Assembly (NCBI RefSeq): GCF_040546275.1
Contig: NZ_JBEPNO010000022.1
Location: forward strand, 31,250-95,249
Direction of reading: 5' to 3'
DNA: 64,000 bases
DNA from: Nakamurella sp040546275
Lineage (GTDB): Bacteria; Actinomycetota; Actinomycetes; Mycobacteriales; Nakamurellaceae
Shown: positions 53,888 through 62,433 of the stretch, piece after piece
How the letters are laid out: each line of letters starts with the position of its first letter
How positions within the stretch are numbered: the stretch's first letter is position 1
Made by a program: the position numbers and the translations under genes
The notes under the pieces: generated by a model
What the model was told of the DNA's origin: nothing
The model's database searches: none
The model's input: only the letters and a program-made list of their open reading frames with translations

Positions 53888-54061
53888 TCAGGGGCGGTGG
53901 AGCGTCTCGGAGATCTTGGCCCGCACCACGCCGGCCGCGCCCTGGACGGCGGGGTGGTCCGCGACCCGAGCAGACCACCGCTTGATCTGCTCGTAGCGCT
54001 CACGACCGGCCCGCGAGCCCAGGACGTAACCGAGGCCCGCGCCCAACAGGATCCGAAACAT
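53888..54061 (-). CDS. small membrane protein (LGSRAGRERYEQ family)
   Basis: 57 residues starting MFRILLGAGLGYVLGSRAGR. A glycine-rich N-terminal membrane segment is followed by a basic amphipathic helix (REQYEQI-type: RERYEQIKRWSARV). Such short YtxH-like proteins are conserved in actinobacteria and of unknown role. GGGAG lies about 10 nt before the ATG. Confidence 0.8.
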   Translation of the reverse strand: MFRILLGAGLGYVLGSRAGRERYEQIKRWSARVADHPAVQGAAGVVRAKISETLHRP

Positions 54062-54274
54062 GTACGAGCCAACTCCCTCGATCGTCGACGGCCGGGCCGA
54101 GCGCCTGCAGTTCCGTGTGAGGGAGTCTAGCCGTCTCTGGTGCGCCCCTGTGCAGCCCTCTGGTACCCCTGTGCGGTGAATCCGCGGACTGTCCGCGCCG
54201 CGTCCTGGGATGCGCCGGGATGGAAAATGGCCCGGACCCTGAGGGCCCGAGCCACCGCGTTTCCGCTGATCAAC

Positions 54275-54347
<73 letters not shown>

Positions 54348-54641
54348 ACCGGCACCCTCCGGCTGGCGGCGAGTGCTGGACCAGAATAGCCCACGAAACG
54401 GGATGGTTCGAACCGGTGGCTGGAGGCGGCAGACGGGTGCACCCGGCTCGAGCGAGGCGAGGCCGGCGACCACCACGCCGAGGCCGAAGGGGAAGCGCCC
54501 TCTGTCTCGGTGAACATGTGCTCACCGGCAGCGGTGGCCAGGGGAGGTTCCGGGCCGGTCGGCCGCTCAGCCGTGGTCGAGACGTCGACCCGGGATCGCG
54601 GCGTTTGGGGATCGGCACGCCCGATCGGCCAGAATGAGGCA

Positions 54642-55070
54642 ATGACCAACGTGGGGCTGACCAGAATGCGGCACAAGGGCTCGACCGATCGGTCGTTGCT
54701 CCACACCCTTCTGGACGGCTCGCGGGTGGGGCATTTCGCGCTGATCGTCGACGGCAGTCCGGTGGTCCTGCCGACGGCGATCGCCCGTGACGGCGACCGT
54801 GTGCTGGCGCACGGATCGACTGGGTCTCCGTGGCTGCGCGCTCTGGCCGACGGTGTCGAGACCTCCTTGGCGGTGACAGTTCTCGATTCGTTGGTGGTAG
54901 CCAGATCGGCGTTCGAATCCTCGATGAACTTCCGCAGTGCGGTGGTTCCGATGCTCACCACCTACGGCACCCCGGCCCGCGCGCCCGACCTGCGGGACGG
55001 CATCGAGATGCCGCCGTCGGTCAGGCGAATGCTCAGCCCTCGGCCTTCCCCTGACGCCAATACCCCATGA
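54642..55070 (+). CDS. truncated flavin split-barrel (PPOX-like) protein
   Basis: 142 residues. The N-terminal 100 residues (HFALIVDGSPVVLPTAIARDGDRV, read in two parts, and DSLVVARSAFESSMNFRSA) match pyridoxamine 5'-phosphate oxidase-like FMN proteins of about 220 residues. After FRSAVV the homology stops and an unrelated tail of about 40 residues runs into the 3' end of the siderophore-interacting gene, overlapping it by 38 bp. It is probably a remnant with its second half deleted, though the frame is open. CAGAAT lies 6 nt before the ATG. Confidence 0.65.
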   Translation: MTNVGLTRMRHKGSTDRSLLHTLLDGSRVGHFALIVDGSPVVLPTAIARDGDRVLAHGSTGSPWLRALADGVETSLAVTVLDSLVVARSAFESSMNFRSAVVPMLTTYGTPARAPDLRDGIEMPPSVRRMLSPRPSPDANTP

Positions 55071-55938
55071 ACGCCAACGACTTCCGGTCCACCCCCACGT
55101 CTGCGACCAGGTGTCGCCGCAGCCGCACCACCGCGCTCGCCTCGCCGGCCAACCACGCGTAGAGCGGCGCAGGCTCGGCGCCGTCGGTGTCGTCGACCGG
55201 TATGTCCCACAGCACGTCGGTGTCCGCCGCACCCGGATCGCTGCCCGGGGTGGACGGCGCCGCCACGAGATGACGGACGGCGGCCCTGACCCCGGCTTCC
55301 AGTGCTGCACCCGGCGCGCCGTCCTGGATCCGCCAGTCCACCCGAATGCCGGCCGGCGCCCGGACCGACAGGCGGTCGGCTTCGGTCGGAACCTCGAGAA
55401 CGGCGACACCGCAGGCATCCTCGGCCAGCTCGGCCAGGATCGCGCACGCCGCCGGAACCGCGGTCGGATCTGCGCCGATGAGCAGCGATGCGCCACTGCG
55501 CGGTCGCCATTCCGCCGCGGTGGTGTCGCCCGGGCACAGCCGGTTGGGCCCGATCAGCACCAGCCGGTCACCGATCCGTGCGGTACCGGCCCACCTCGAG
55601 GCGGGCCCGCCGTCGCCGTGCAGCACGAGATCCATTTCCACCTCGGCGATGTCGGGCCGGGCCGCCCTCACGGTATACGTACGGATCGGATTGCGGTGCT
55701 CCTCGGGCAGCAGGCGCCAGTCCCGGTACCACTCTTCCGACCGCGGAAAATGCTCGAACCCGAGATCGTCCAGCGGGAGCACGAGCTTGAGGCGCTGGTC
55801 GTTGCCGTTGTCCGCGAAGTCGTGGAGATCGGTTCCGGTGAAGGTGATCCGGACGAAACTCGGGGTCAGGTGCTCGATCCGCCCGACCTCGACGTCGAAC
55901 GCCCGATACGGGGCGTGCGGGGCGATGGATGTAGTCAC
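55033..55938 (-). CDS. siderophore-interacting ferric reductase (SIP family)
   Basis: 301 residues. The FAD domain has RTYTVR and MDLVLHGDGGPASRWA; the NAD(P)H part has LLIGADPTAVPAACAIL and a C-terminal WAGEASAVVRLRRHL, the usual SIP signature. It reduces iron from imported ferric siderophores. The GTG start overlaps the stop of the binding-protein gene by 4 nt. Confidence 0.93.
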   Translation of the reverse strand: MTTSIAPHAPYRAFDVEVGRIEHLTPSFVRITFTGTDLHDFADNGNDQRLKLVLPLDDLGFEHFPRSEEWYRDWRLLPEEHRNPIRTYTVRAARPDIAEVEMDLVLHGDGGPASRWAGTARIGDRLVLIGPNRLCPGDTTAAEWRPRSGASLLIGADPTAVPAACAILAELAEDACGVAVLEVPTEADRLSVRAPAGIRVDWRIQDGAPGAALEAGVRAAVRHLVAAPSTPGSDPGAADTDVLWDIPVDDTDGAEPAPLYAWLAGEASAVVRLRRHLVADVGVDRKSLAFMGYWRQGKAEG

Positions 55939-56954
55939 CCCAGGACCTTCCTGGCTCTCGGGACCAGGGCTTCCAGTGCGATCGGGATGCTGAGCACCGA
56001 GGCTGCCGAGAACGCCATGGTCTCCTCGGTGTCGGTCATCAGCAGCAGCCGGCCCTCCTTGATGGCCGGGACGGTGGCAAGCGACGGATAGGCCTTGAGC
56101 AGGCTCGCCTGCGTCGTGTCCTTCTCGCCGAAGAAGATCAACAGGTCGGCGTCGAGCGAATCGACCTTCTCGGGGGAGAGCGTGCCGTAGAAGTTGTCGT
56201 CCGTCAGGCCGGAGATGAATTTGTTGTCGACGAAGCCCAGTTCACGCAGCAACTGATTGCGGATATCGGTCTTGGTGTAGTAGCCGATCTCGCCCTGGTA
56301 GACGTTTCCGATTGCAACGGTCTTTCCCTTGAACGACGGATTGTCGGCCGCGGTCTTGGCCAGGAGCGCCTTGGTATCCGCGATCAGCTTCTCGCCGTCC
56401 GCCTTTCGGCCGACGGCGATCGACACCATCGTGGTCATTTCTTCCCATGCCACCCCATAGGGTTTCGTGTCCTTCGGCGGCGCGACCGTCGGAGCGATCG
56501 CGGTCAGGGTGTCATAGGTCTTCTGGTCAGGATCGAAGCCGATGTTGAAGATGAGGTCAGGCTTGAGCGACGCCGCCTTCTCGAAATCCAGCTCGTACTG
56601 GAAAAGGGTAGGCGTGGTGCCCTCCAGTAGTTTCTCCGTCCAGGTGGAGACGCCCTTCTTCCATTCCGGGATCCATTGGATCACGCCGATCGGGACGATG
56701 CCGAGCGCCAGCAGGACTTCGTGATCGGTGTAGCCGAGGGACAGGACACGGGCGGGCTGGGTCTTGGTGACGGTCGACCCGAACTTGTGGGCGGTGGTGA
56801 TCGGGAATCCGGTGGCGACCGAACCGGACGAGGGCGCGGCCCGCGAGGCGGTGCTGGTCGTCCCGCAGGCCGCGGCCAGGCCGGCGCCGGCGGCGACCAG
56901 CAGACCGGTGCGCAGGAGATCGCGACGGGTGTGGATGCGGGGTACTGCTGTCAT
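55935..56954 (-). CDS. iron-siderophore ABC transporter binding lipoprotein
   Basis: 339 residues. The signal has a twin-arginine motif (TRRDLLRTG, R10-R11) and a lipobox LAAAC with C30, so Tat export with lipidation is likely. The TroA/FecB fold is seen in ARVLSLGYTDHEVLLALG and SLKPDLIFN. It delivers ferric siderophore to the divergent FecCD permeases. AGGAG precedes the ATG. Confidence 0.93.
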   Translation of the reverse strand: MTAVPRIHTRRDLLRTGLLVAAGAGLAAACGTTSTASRAAPSSGSVATGFPITTAHKFGSTVTKTQPARVLSLGYTDHEVLLALGIVPIGVIQWIPEWKKGVSTWTEKLLEGTTPTLFQYELDFEKAASLKPDLIFNIGFDPDQKTYDTLTAIAPTVAPPKDTKPYGVAWEEMTTMVSIAVGRKADGEKLIADTKALLAKTAADNPSFKGKTVAIGNVYQGEIGYYTKTDIRNQLLRELGFVDNKFISGLTDDNFYGTLSPEKVDSLDADLLIFFGEKDTTQASLLKAYPSLATVPAIKEGRLLLMTDTEETMAFSAASVLSIPIALEALVPRARKVLG

Positions 56955-57031
56955 GTTGTCTCCTGGGACGTGTTTCGAATCGGTTTCGGATGAGTTCGGG
57001 GTGGGTCGACGATAGGCAAGTTCCGGCGTGA

Positions 57032-57050
57032 GTAGGTTAGGCTCGCCTCA
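57032..57050. promoter_or_regulatory. IdeR/DtxR iron box 1
   Basis: The 19-mer starting GTAGGTTAGGCT matches the consensus TTAGGTTAGGCTAACCTAA at 15 of 19 positions. It lies nearer the fecB side of the divergent gap. Confidence 0.75.
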
Positions 57051-57056
57051 AGTAAA

Positions 57057-57075
57057 CGAGGTAAGGCTAGCCTAA
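57057..57075. promoter_or_regulatory. IdeR/DtxR iron box 2
   Basis: The 19-mer CGAGGTAAGGCTAGCCTAA matches the same consensus at 15 of 19 positions, with the core palindrome GGCTAGCC. It is 25 bp centre-to-centre from box 1 and just upstream of the FecCD start at 57090. Confidence 0.75.
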
Positions 57076-57089
57076 ATCAAAGGAAACGT

Positions 57090-58154
57090 GTGCGGGCAAA
57101 TCTGCTGACGGTGAGCGATACACGCCATGCCCCAGATGTTCTGGCCCGTCCGGTCCGGCGGACCCGGTTGGCGGTCGGCCTGTTCCTGGTCGCCGCGGTC
57201 TTGGTCATCCTGTGTCTGCTCAGCCTGGTGATCGGGTCGCGCGCGATCCCGCTCGGGGCCGCGTGGCAGGCCCTGTCCCAGGCCGACCCCGGCAACGTCG
57301 ATGCGGTCGTCGTCCGGCAACTCCGGGTCCCGCGCACCATCGTCGGGCTCTTCGTGGGAGTAGCACTCGGCCTCGCCGGCGCGTTGATGCAGGGCCTGGC
57401 GAGGAATCCGCTGGCCGATCCGGGGTTGCTCGGAGTGAACGCGGGCGCGTCGCTGGCGGTGGTCGTCGCGATCGGGTTCCTGGGGATCAGTCAGCCGGCC
57501 GGTTACGTCTGGTTCGCCTTCGGGGGAGCGGCGATCGCGGCCGTCGTCGTCTACTCGATCGGGTCGATGGGTCGGGACGGCGCCACCCCGATGACCCTTG
57601 CCCTCGCCGGAGCTGCGCTCACAGCGCTGATCCAGTCGGCGATCACGGTCATCCAGCTCCGCGACGTGACGACCTTCGACCAGTTCCGGTTCTGGGAGAT
57701 CGGGGCCATCGCGGGTCGGGACATGGACGTCGTCCGGCAGATCGCGCCGTTCCTGATTCTTGGTGTGGTGGTCGCGCTGTCGCGTGGACGGATGCTCAAC
57801 GCCATGGCGCTCGGCGGCGATGTCGCCCGATCGCTGGGTCGTCGCGTCAACGTCGATCGGGCCGTCACCGCCGTCGGCATCGTCCTGCTCTGTGGTGGCG
57901 CCACCGCGATGGCCGGACCGATTGCCTTCGTCGGACTGGCGATCCCACATGCGGCAAGGCTGATCACCGGACCCGACTTCCGCTGGATCCTGCGGTACTC
58001 GGCGCTCCTCGGTCCGGTGCTGATCCTCGCGTCCGACATCGTCGGCCGGGTGGTTGCCCAGCCGTCGGAACTTCAGGTCGGCGTGGTGACAGCCCTGGTC
58101 GGCGCACCGGTGCTGGTCGTGCTCGTGCGACGTCGTCGCGCCGGCCGACCGTGA
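57090..58154 (+). CDS. FecCD-family iron-siderophore permease 1
   Basis: 354 residues with about nine to ten membrane helices. Family motifs: RVPRTIVGLFVGVALGLAGA, NPLADPGLLGVNAGA and GPIAFVGLAIPHAAR. GTG 57090 follows AAAGGA by 5 nt. It overlaps permease 2 by GTGA. Confidence 0.93.
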   Translation: MRANLLTVSDTRHAPDVLARPVRRTRLAVGLFLVAAVLVILCLLSLVIGSRAIPLGAAWQALSQADPGNVDAVVVRQLRVPRTIVGLFVGVALGLAGALMQGLARNPLADPGLLGVNAGASLAVVVAIGFLGISQPAGYVWFAFGGAAIAAVVVYSIGSMGRDGATPMTLALAGAALTALIQSAITVIQLRDVTTFDQFRFWEIGAIAGRDMDVVRQIAPFLILGVVVALSRGRMLNAMALGGDVARSLGRRVNVDRAVTAVGIVLLCGGATAMAGPIAFVGLAIPHAARLITGPDFRWILRYSALLGPVLILASDIVGRVVAQPSELQVGVVTALVGAPVLVVLVRRRRAGRP

Positions 58155-59179
58155 GCGCGATGCCGTCGGTGGCATCCCGTCGCCGACATCTGTTCCGCAG
58201 TCGGCTGGTGACGACGGGCCTGTTCCTCGCCCTCGGCACGCTGTTCTGCTTCGCACTGTCACTCGGCGACCTCCGGCTCACCTGGGCGCAGACCCTGCAG
58301 AGCCTGGTCGGCCACGGGGACAGCTCGACAACGTTTGTGGTGCAGAGTCTTCGCCTGCCGCGAACGTTGTGCGCAGTGCTGGTCGGAGCGGCGTTGGGCA
58401 TCAGCGGTTCGATCTTCCAGTCCGTCACCCGCAACGTGCTCGCGACCCCCGACATCATCGGGGTGAACAGTGGCGCCAGTTCGGCGGTTGCCGTCGCCAT
58501 CCTGACGTTCGGCGTCACCGGACCCGCGATCGCCGTCATCGCGGTCGTGGGCGCGCTGGGCGCCGGAGCCCTGATGTACGGGCTGGCCTGGCGGGACGGC
58601 GTCAGCGGCTACCGACTCGTCCTCATCGGCATCGGCGTGGCGGCCTTCGCGACGTCGATCACGTCCTACGTCCTGACGACCAAACCAGCGCTGGAAGCGC
58701 AGCGGGCGCTGTTCTGGCTCACCGGGAGCCTCAACCAGTCCCGTTGGGAGGACGTGCGGATCGGCCTGGTGGCCGTACTTCTCGTCCTGGTGTCCGCACC
58801 GCTGCTGCGACGCTGGATGCGAGCGCTGGAACTGGGTGACGAGACCGGCACCACGCTGGGTCTTGCGGTCGAGCGAGCCCGCGTGATGGCCCTCATCCTC
58901 GCAGTGGTCCTGGCCGGTTTGTCGGTGGCGATTGCCGGACCGGTGGCCTTCGTCGCCCTCGTCGCCGGGCCTCTCGCGTACCGGTTGACCGGTCGTCCTG
59001 GCTACTTGCACTGGCCCGCCGCCGCCCTCGGGGCGCTGATCGTGCTGGCCGCCGACGTCACCGGAGCACATCTGCTCGGCTCCCTCCAGGTCCCGGTCGG
59101 CGTGCTCACCGCAGCCGTCGGCGCTCCCTATCTGCTCTGGACCCTGGCCCGCTCACGTTCCACCGGCCGGAGAGGCTGA
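58151..59179 (+). CDS. FecCD-family iron-siderophore permease 2
   Basis: 342 residues. Motifs RLPRTLCAVLVGAALGISG, NVLATPDIIGVNSGASSAV and GPVAFVALVAGPLAYRL. It forms the membrane channel with permease 1. Some 6 nt separate its stop from the ATPase ATG. Confidence 0.93.
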   Translation: MSAMPSVASRRRHLFRSRLVTTGLFLALGTLFCFALSLGDLRLTWAQTLQSLVGHGDSSTTFVVQSLRLPRTLCAVLVGAALGISGSIFQSVTRNVLATPDIIGVNSGASSAVAVAILTFGVTGPAIAVIAVVGALGAGALMYGLAWRDGVSGYRLVLIGIGVAAFATSITSYVLTTKPALEAQRALFWLTGSLNQSRWEDVRIGLVAVLLVLVSAPLLRRWMRALELGDETGTTLGLAVERARVMALILAVVLAGLSVAIAGPVAFVALVAGPLAYRLTGRPGYLHWPAAALGALIVLAADVTGAHLLGSLQVPVGVLTAAVGAPYLLWTLARSRSTGRRG

Positions 59180-59185
59180 CCCACC

Positions 59186-60046
59186 ATGGATCACCACCCG
59201 ACAGAAGAACGACACACTTTGGGCGCCATGGGGTTGACCGTCGGGTACCAGTCGCGCGACATCATCGCGGGACTGGATGTCCAGGTGCCGACGGGCCTCG
59301 TCACGGCGATCGTCGGTGCCAATGCGTGTGGCAAATCGACGTTGCTGCGAGCCCTGGCCCGGCTGCTGAAGCCCCGGGCTGGGACGGTGCTGCTCGACGG
59401 TCACGATCTGCACCGATTACCCAGCGGCGAGGTGGCGAAGGTCCTGGGCCTGCTCCCGCAGTCGCCGGTGGCGCCGGAGGGGATCACGGTGTCGGATCTG
59501 GTGTCCCGCGGTCGGTATCCCCGACAAGGTTGGGTTCGGCGGCGGTCCAGTACCGACGACGAAGCGGTCGCCGCGGCGCTGATCGCGACCGACACCCTGG
59601 ATCTGGCCGACGAGCATCTGGACGAACTGTCGGGTGGACAACGCCAACGGGTGTGGATCGCCATGGCTCTGGCTCAGGAAACGGACATCCTGCTGCTCGA
59701 CGAGCCCACCACGTTCCTGGATCTGGCGCACCAGATCGAGGTGCTCGATCTGCTGTGCGAGCTCAACCGGAACCGCGGCACCACCGTGGTTCTCGTACTG
59801 CACGAGCTCAACCAGGCCGCGCGGTTCGCCGACCACCTGATCGCCATGAAGGACGGCCGGATCGTGGCCCAGGGTCCCGCGAGCGAGGTGATCACGCAGG
59901 AGGTGGTCGAGGACGTCTTCGGTCTGCGCGCCCACGTCGGTCTCGACCCGGTCAGCGGGACACCGATGGTGGTGCCGGTGAGCCGGCACCTGTCGACTGC
60001 CCGGCCCCGGATGACGGATGCCGAACTGCCCATCGCGGGCAGGTAG
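59186..60046 (+). CDS. iron-siderophore ABC transporter ATPase
   Basis: 286 residues. Walker A GANACGKSTLLRAL, signature DELSGGQRQRVWIAMAL, Walker B ILLLDEPTTFLD and the H-loop LVLHELNQAA. It energises the two FecCD permeases and is the last gene of the operon; the CAT-anticodon tRNA follows at once. Confidence 0.94.
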   Translation: MDHHPTEERHTLGAMGLTVGYQSRDIIAGLDVQVPTGLVTAIVGANACGKSTLLRALARLLKPRAGTVLLDGHDLHRLPSGEVAKVLGLLPQSPVAPEGITVSDLVSRGRYPRQGWVRRRSSTDDEAVAAALIATDTLDLADEHLDELSGGQRQRVWIAMALAQETDILLLDEPTTFLDLAHQIEVLDLLCELNRNRGTTVVLVLHELNQAARFADHLIAMKDGRIVAQGPASEVITQEVVEDVFGLRAHVGLDPVSGTPMVVPVSRHLSTARPRMTDAELPIAGR

Positions 60047-60049
60047 GCT
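60044..60049 (+). promoter_or_regulatory. -10 box of the CAT tRNA
   Basis: TAGGCT ends 7 nt before the 5' end of the tRNA, so transcription would start at or next to the mature 5' end. Confidence 0.5.
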
Positions 60050-60056
60050 TTCCGTC

Positions 60057-60131
60057 GGGGCGGTAGCTCAGTTGGTCAGAGCAACGGACTCATAATCCGT
60101 CAGGTCGTGGGTTCGAGCCCCACTCGCCCCA
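60057..60131 (+). tRNA. tRNA with CAT anticodon, probably elongator tRNA-Met
   Basis: A 75-nt cloverleaf. The acceptor GGGGCGG pairs with TCGCCCC, and the anticodon stem ACGGA/TCCGT encloses CTCATAA. A73 is the discriminator; CCA is not encoded. The variable loop has six nt (CAGGTC), one more than usual. Initiator tRNA is excluded by the paired first position; tRNA-Ile2 (lysidine-modified CAT) cannot be fully excluded, but Met is favoured by overall similarity to mycobacterial metT. Confidence 0.9.
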
Positions 60132-60155
60132 CGTCAGAGCATATATGAGGTCGTT

Positions 60156-60191
60156 CAATCTGGACAGTTTTGCCTCCAGGTGTCCAGATTG
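60156..60191. other. 11-bp hairpin downstream of the tRNA; otherwise empty gap to 60442
   Basis: CAATCTGGACA pairs perfectly with TGTCCAGATTG around a 14-nt loop. It may end the tRNA transcript or be the end of a mobile element. The rest of 60132-60442 holds no gene I can support. Confidence 0.5.
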
Positions 60192-60442
60192 GAATCCCAT
60201 GTGTCGAACCAAGATCAACCTGGCGTCGTCACGGGTTGATTGCGAGCCCAGATGCGGGCGTCGTCCGGAACTCGTCAGCATCAGTCTTAAACCTCCGAGC
60301 ACGCGGCCTGCCGGCCGGTCCCCCCGCGTTCCACGCGGCGAAGGCATGTTGCTTTGGCCCCTCTGTGGACTGTATTGCTGCAGACTGCCCGGCGACTCAA
60401 CCAATATGATCGGTGCCACAATCCCTACCCGGACAGGACACG

Positions 60443-60544
60443 ATGGGCCACACCGGTAGCACCCGTCACGCAGGACGACTCGAGCTCACATGGACTGATG
60501 AGGACAAGACGCTGCTGTCGGCCTCCGACGGAACGAAGGAATGA
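60443..60544 (+). pseudogene. N-terminal scrap of a site-specific DNA methyltransferase
   Basis: A 33-codon frame starting MGHTGSTRHAGRLELTWTDE and stopping at 60542-60544. LELTWTDEDKTLLSASDG resembles the N-terminus of type III-like modification subunits (typical LELTWTNKDxxLLxxxDG), whose full length exceeds 500 residues. The rest is absent; the resolvase scrap begins at its end. Confidence 0.45.
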
Positions 60545-60843
60545 AGGTCGCAAAGGCGAAGGGCCGACTGCGGGGCCAGCAACCCAAGCTCAACCCGCGC
60601 CACGAGGCGGATCTGGTCGGTCTCTTCGAGGCTGGCGGGCACAGCACTTCGGAGCTTGCCGATCTCTTCGGGGTCGGCCGATCCACCGTCCACCGAGCCG
60701 AACAACACCACCTGGCTGCTGCCCGACAATCACGGCTTGAAGTCGCGTGGACCGCCGCGGGACCACGGCGGTCCACGCGAGTGCCGCCCCCGAGGCCGAT
60801 AGGACGTTCGACTTTCGAACGCCCGGTTAACATCTTCATCTGA
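60541..60843 (+). pseudogene. C-terminal scrap of a serine resolvase/invertase
   Basis: MKVAKAKGRLRGQQPKLNPR and STSELADLFGVGRSTVHRAEQ are the linker and HTH_7 domain of serine recombinases. The catalytic N-terminal domain (about 140 residues) is missing and the in-frame sequence upstream is closed at 60499. Homology ends near 60720; the remaining frame is random-looking. Confidence 0.7.
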
Positions 60844-60958
60844 AGTTCGAGGGCCGGCGGGATGTCGGTCTATCAGACCGGGTCGCGCCACCTCTCGAGT
60901 GCCTACCATCGTCTCAACGTTGTTCAGTGCGATCGGTTGTCGTACCTGTTGCGCTGGT

Positions 60959-61570
60959 TCAGCTTGTGGCGTTCTGGGCCGGGGTCAGCATGGCATCGAG
61001 TGTCGCGTCGAGGGCCAGGCGCAGAGGTCGGGTGTCGCCGCGGGCCTCGGATATCAGAACACCGCCTTCGTAGGCGCACAACAGCACCTCTGCCAGGTCG
61101 TAGGGCTCGCGGTCCCGCCGGAGGAATCCGCGGTCCTGCAAACGGCTGATACCGGCGGCCAACAGTGTGCGCCAGCGTGCGAAGCCGTCGTCCAGCGCTT
61201 GGCGCAAAGCCTCGTCTCCGTCGGCGAGTTCCGACACCAGAGCGCCAAGCGGGCAGCGGGCGGGTCGGCCGCTCTGGTGGGCGGCGACGGCTTGGTCGGC
61301 CCAGGCCCGTAGGTCCTCGACGCTCGTCACACCGTCCAGCCGTGATCGTTGCGGTTGCAGGGTCCGTTCGACCTGGGCCTGCACCACGGCCAGAACCAGG
61401 TCCGGCTTGTCCCTGAAGTAGTGGTAGAGCTGCCCTTTGCCGGTACCCGAGGCCGCGGCTACCTCGTTCAGCCCGGTTGCTGCGACCCCGCGGCGGTAGA
61501 ACAGATCGCCCGCGGAATCGACAATGCGCGCGCGGGAGGATCGACCACGATCCGTACTGGGTGCCGTCAT
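60959..61570 (-). CDS. TetR-family regulator of the adjacent GNAT/DoxX genes
   Basis: 203 residues. The HTH spans IVDSAGDLFYRRGVAATGL and GTGKGQLYHYFRDK. The C-terminal domain has ARCPLGALVSEL, as in the AcrR/TetR_C group that controls stress or multidrug genes. A start at 61570 has GGAG upstream. It is divergent from the acetyltransferase gene, with two palindromic operators between them. Confidence 0.88.
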   Translation of the reverse strand: MTAPSTDRGRSSRARIVDSAGDLFYRRGVAATGLNEVAAASGTGKGQLYHYFRDKPDLVLAVVQAQVERTLQPQRSRLDGVTSVEDLRAWADQAVAAHQSGRPARCPLGALVSELADGDEALRQALDDGFARWRTLLAAGISRLQDRGFLRRDREPYDLAEVLLCAYEGGVLISEARGDTRPLRLALDATLDAMLTPAQNATS

Positions 61571-61644
61571 GGGTTTCTCCGTCCGAACGTGCGCGGCAGC
61601 TGACCACCACGGCTGAGCAGTTGTGGTTGCGTCATGTCGCGACT

Positions 61645-61679
61645 GTACCGTACGGTCAAGCCACTGTACCGATCGGTAC
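61645..61679. promoter_or_regulatory. paired TetR operators
   Basis: GTACCGATCGGTAC (61666-61679) is a perfect 14-bp palindrome. A second, GTACCGTACGGTCA (61645-61658), shares the core ACCG-N2-CGGT. Centres are 21 bp apart, two helical turns, in the gap between the tetR and GNAT genes. Confidence 0.75.
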
Positions 61680-61702
61680 TAATAATGGAGAAGCGAGCAG
61701 CC

Positions 61703-62194
61703 ATGATCCGCCCCGCAACCGAGTCCGACATCCCGGCCATCACCGAGCTGGCCTTCACCTCCGGGTTGTTCCCGGAGACCGAGGTCGACACCGTCCAGGC
61801 CCTCATGGCGGAGTACTTCGCACGAACCCGCGACGGAGGTCACGCCTGCCTGCTCGACGACGGAGACGGTGGAGAGGAAAAGCCTGTCGGAGTGGCCTAC
61901 TACCAGCCGGTTCCGGCGACGGACCGCACCTGGACGCTCCTGATGATCGCCGTCCGGATGGACCGCCAAGGCCAAGGCCGCGGCGGGGCACTGCTCCGCC
62001 AGGTCGAAGCCGAACTGGGTGGCAGAGGGCAGCGGCTGCTGCTGGTGGAGACCTCCGGAATTCCCGACTTCGAGCTGACTCGCACCTTCTACGTCAAGTC
62101 CGGTTACACCGAGCAGGCACGGGTGCCGGACTACTACGAAGACGGCGACGACATGGTGCTGTTCCACAAGAACCTGATCAAGGCACAGTCATGA
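61703..62194 (+). CDS. GNAT-family N-acetyltransferase
   Basis: 163 residues from ATG 61703, which has GGAGAAG upstream. The acetyl-CoA motif is VRMDRQGQGRGGALLRQVEAEL, and SGIPDFELTRTFYVKSGYTE is a typical C-terminal half. The substrate is unknown. The stop overlaps the DoxX remnant start as ATGA. Confidence 0.85.
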   Translation: MIRPATESDIPAITELAFTSGLFPETEVDTVQALMAEYFARTRDGGHACLLDDGDGGEEKPVGVAYYQPVPATDRTWTLLMIAVRMDRQGQGRGGALLRQVEAELGGRGQRLLLVETSGIPDFELTRTFYVKSGYTEQARVPDYYEDGDDMVLFHKNLIKAQS

Positions 62195-62433
62195 CCAAGG
62201 CGGCCGCGGTTCGCAGGACGGCCCACAGGGTCGCCTCGGCCGGCCTGTTCCGCAACCGCGCCCGTGGCCGCGCAATCACGGTCGTAACGGTGGTGCGCGT
62301 CCTCCGTGGGCTCGTGTTCATCCTCTCTGCGGTTCCGAAGTTCACCGCCCACCAGAACGAGATCGACATGTTCGGCCAGTTCGGGCTCCCGCGGTCCGGC
62401 ACCCTGGTGTACCTGGTCGCGGCGCCTGTGCGA
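62191..62433 (+). pseudogene. truncated DoxX-family protein
   Basis: The first 80 codons encode a DoxX start: a basic N-terminus, then RVLRGLVFILSAVPKFTAHQ and GLPRSGTLVYLVAA. DoxX proteins have about 130 residues and four membrane segments; here the remaining helices are missing and the frame runs straight into an HTH gene. The join is probably a deletion. Confidence 0.65.

Noticed and set aside
60057..60131. Initiator tRNA-Met
   Set aside because: The first acceptor pair is a G-C match and the anticodon stem lacks three consecutive G-C pairs, both against an initiator.
60145..60459. 104-residue frame after the tRNA
   Set aside because: Composition is random, with no ribosome site or family resemblance, and it overlaps a hairpin and the methylase scrap.
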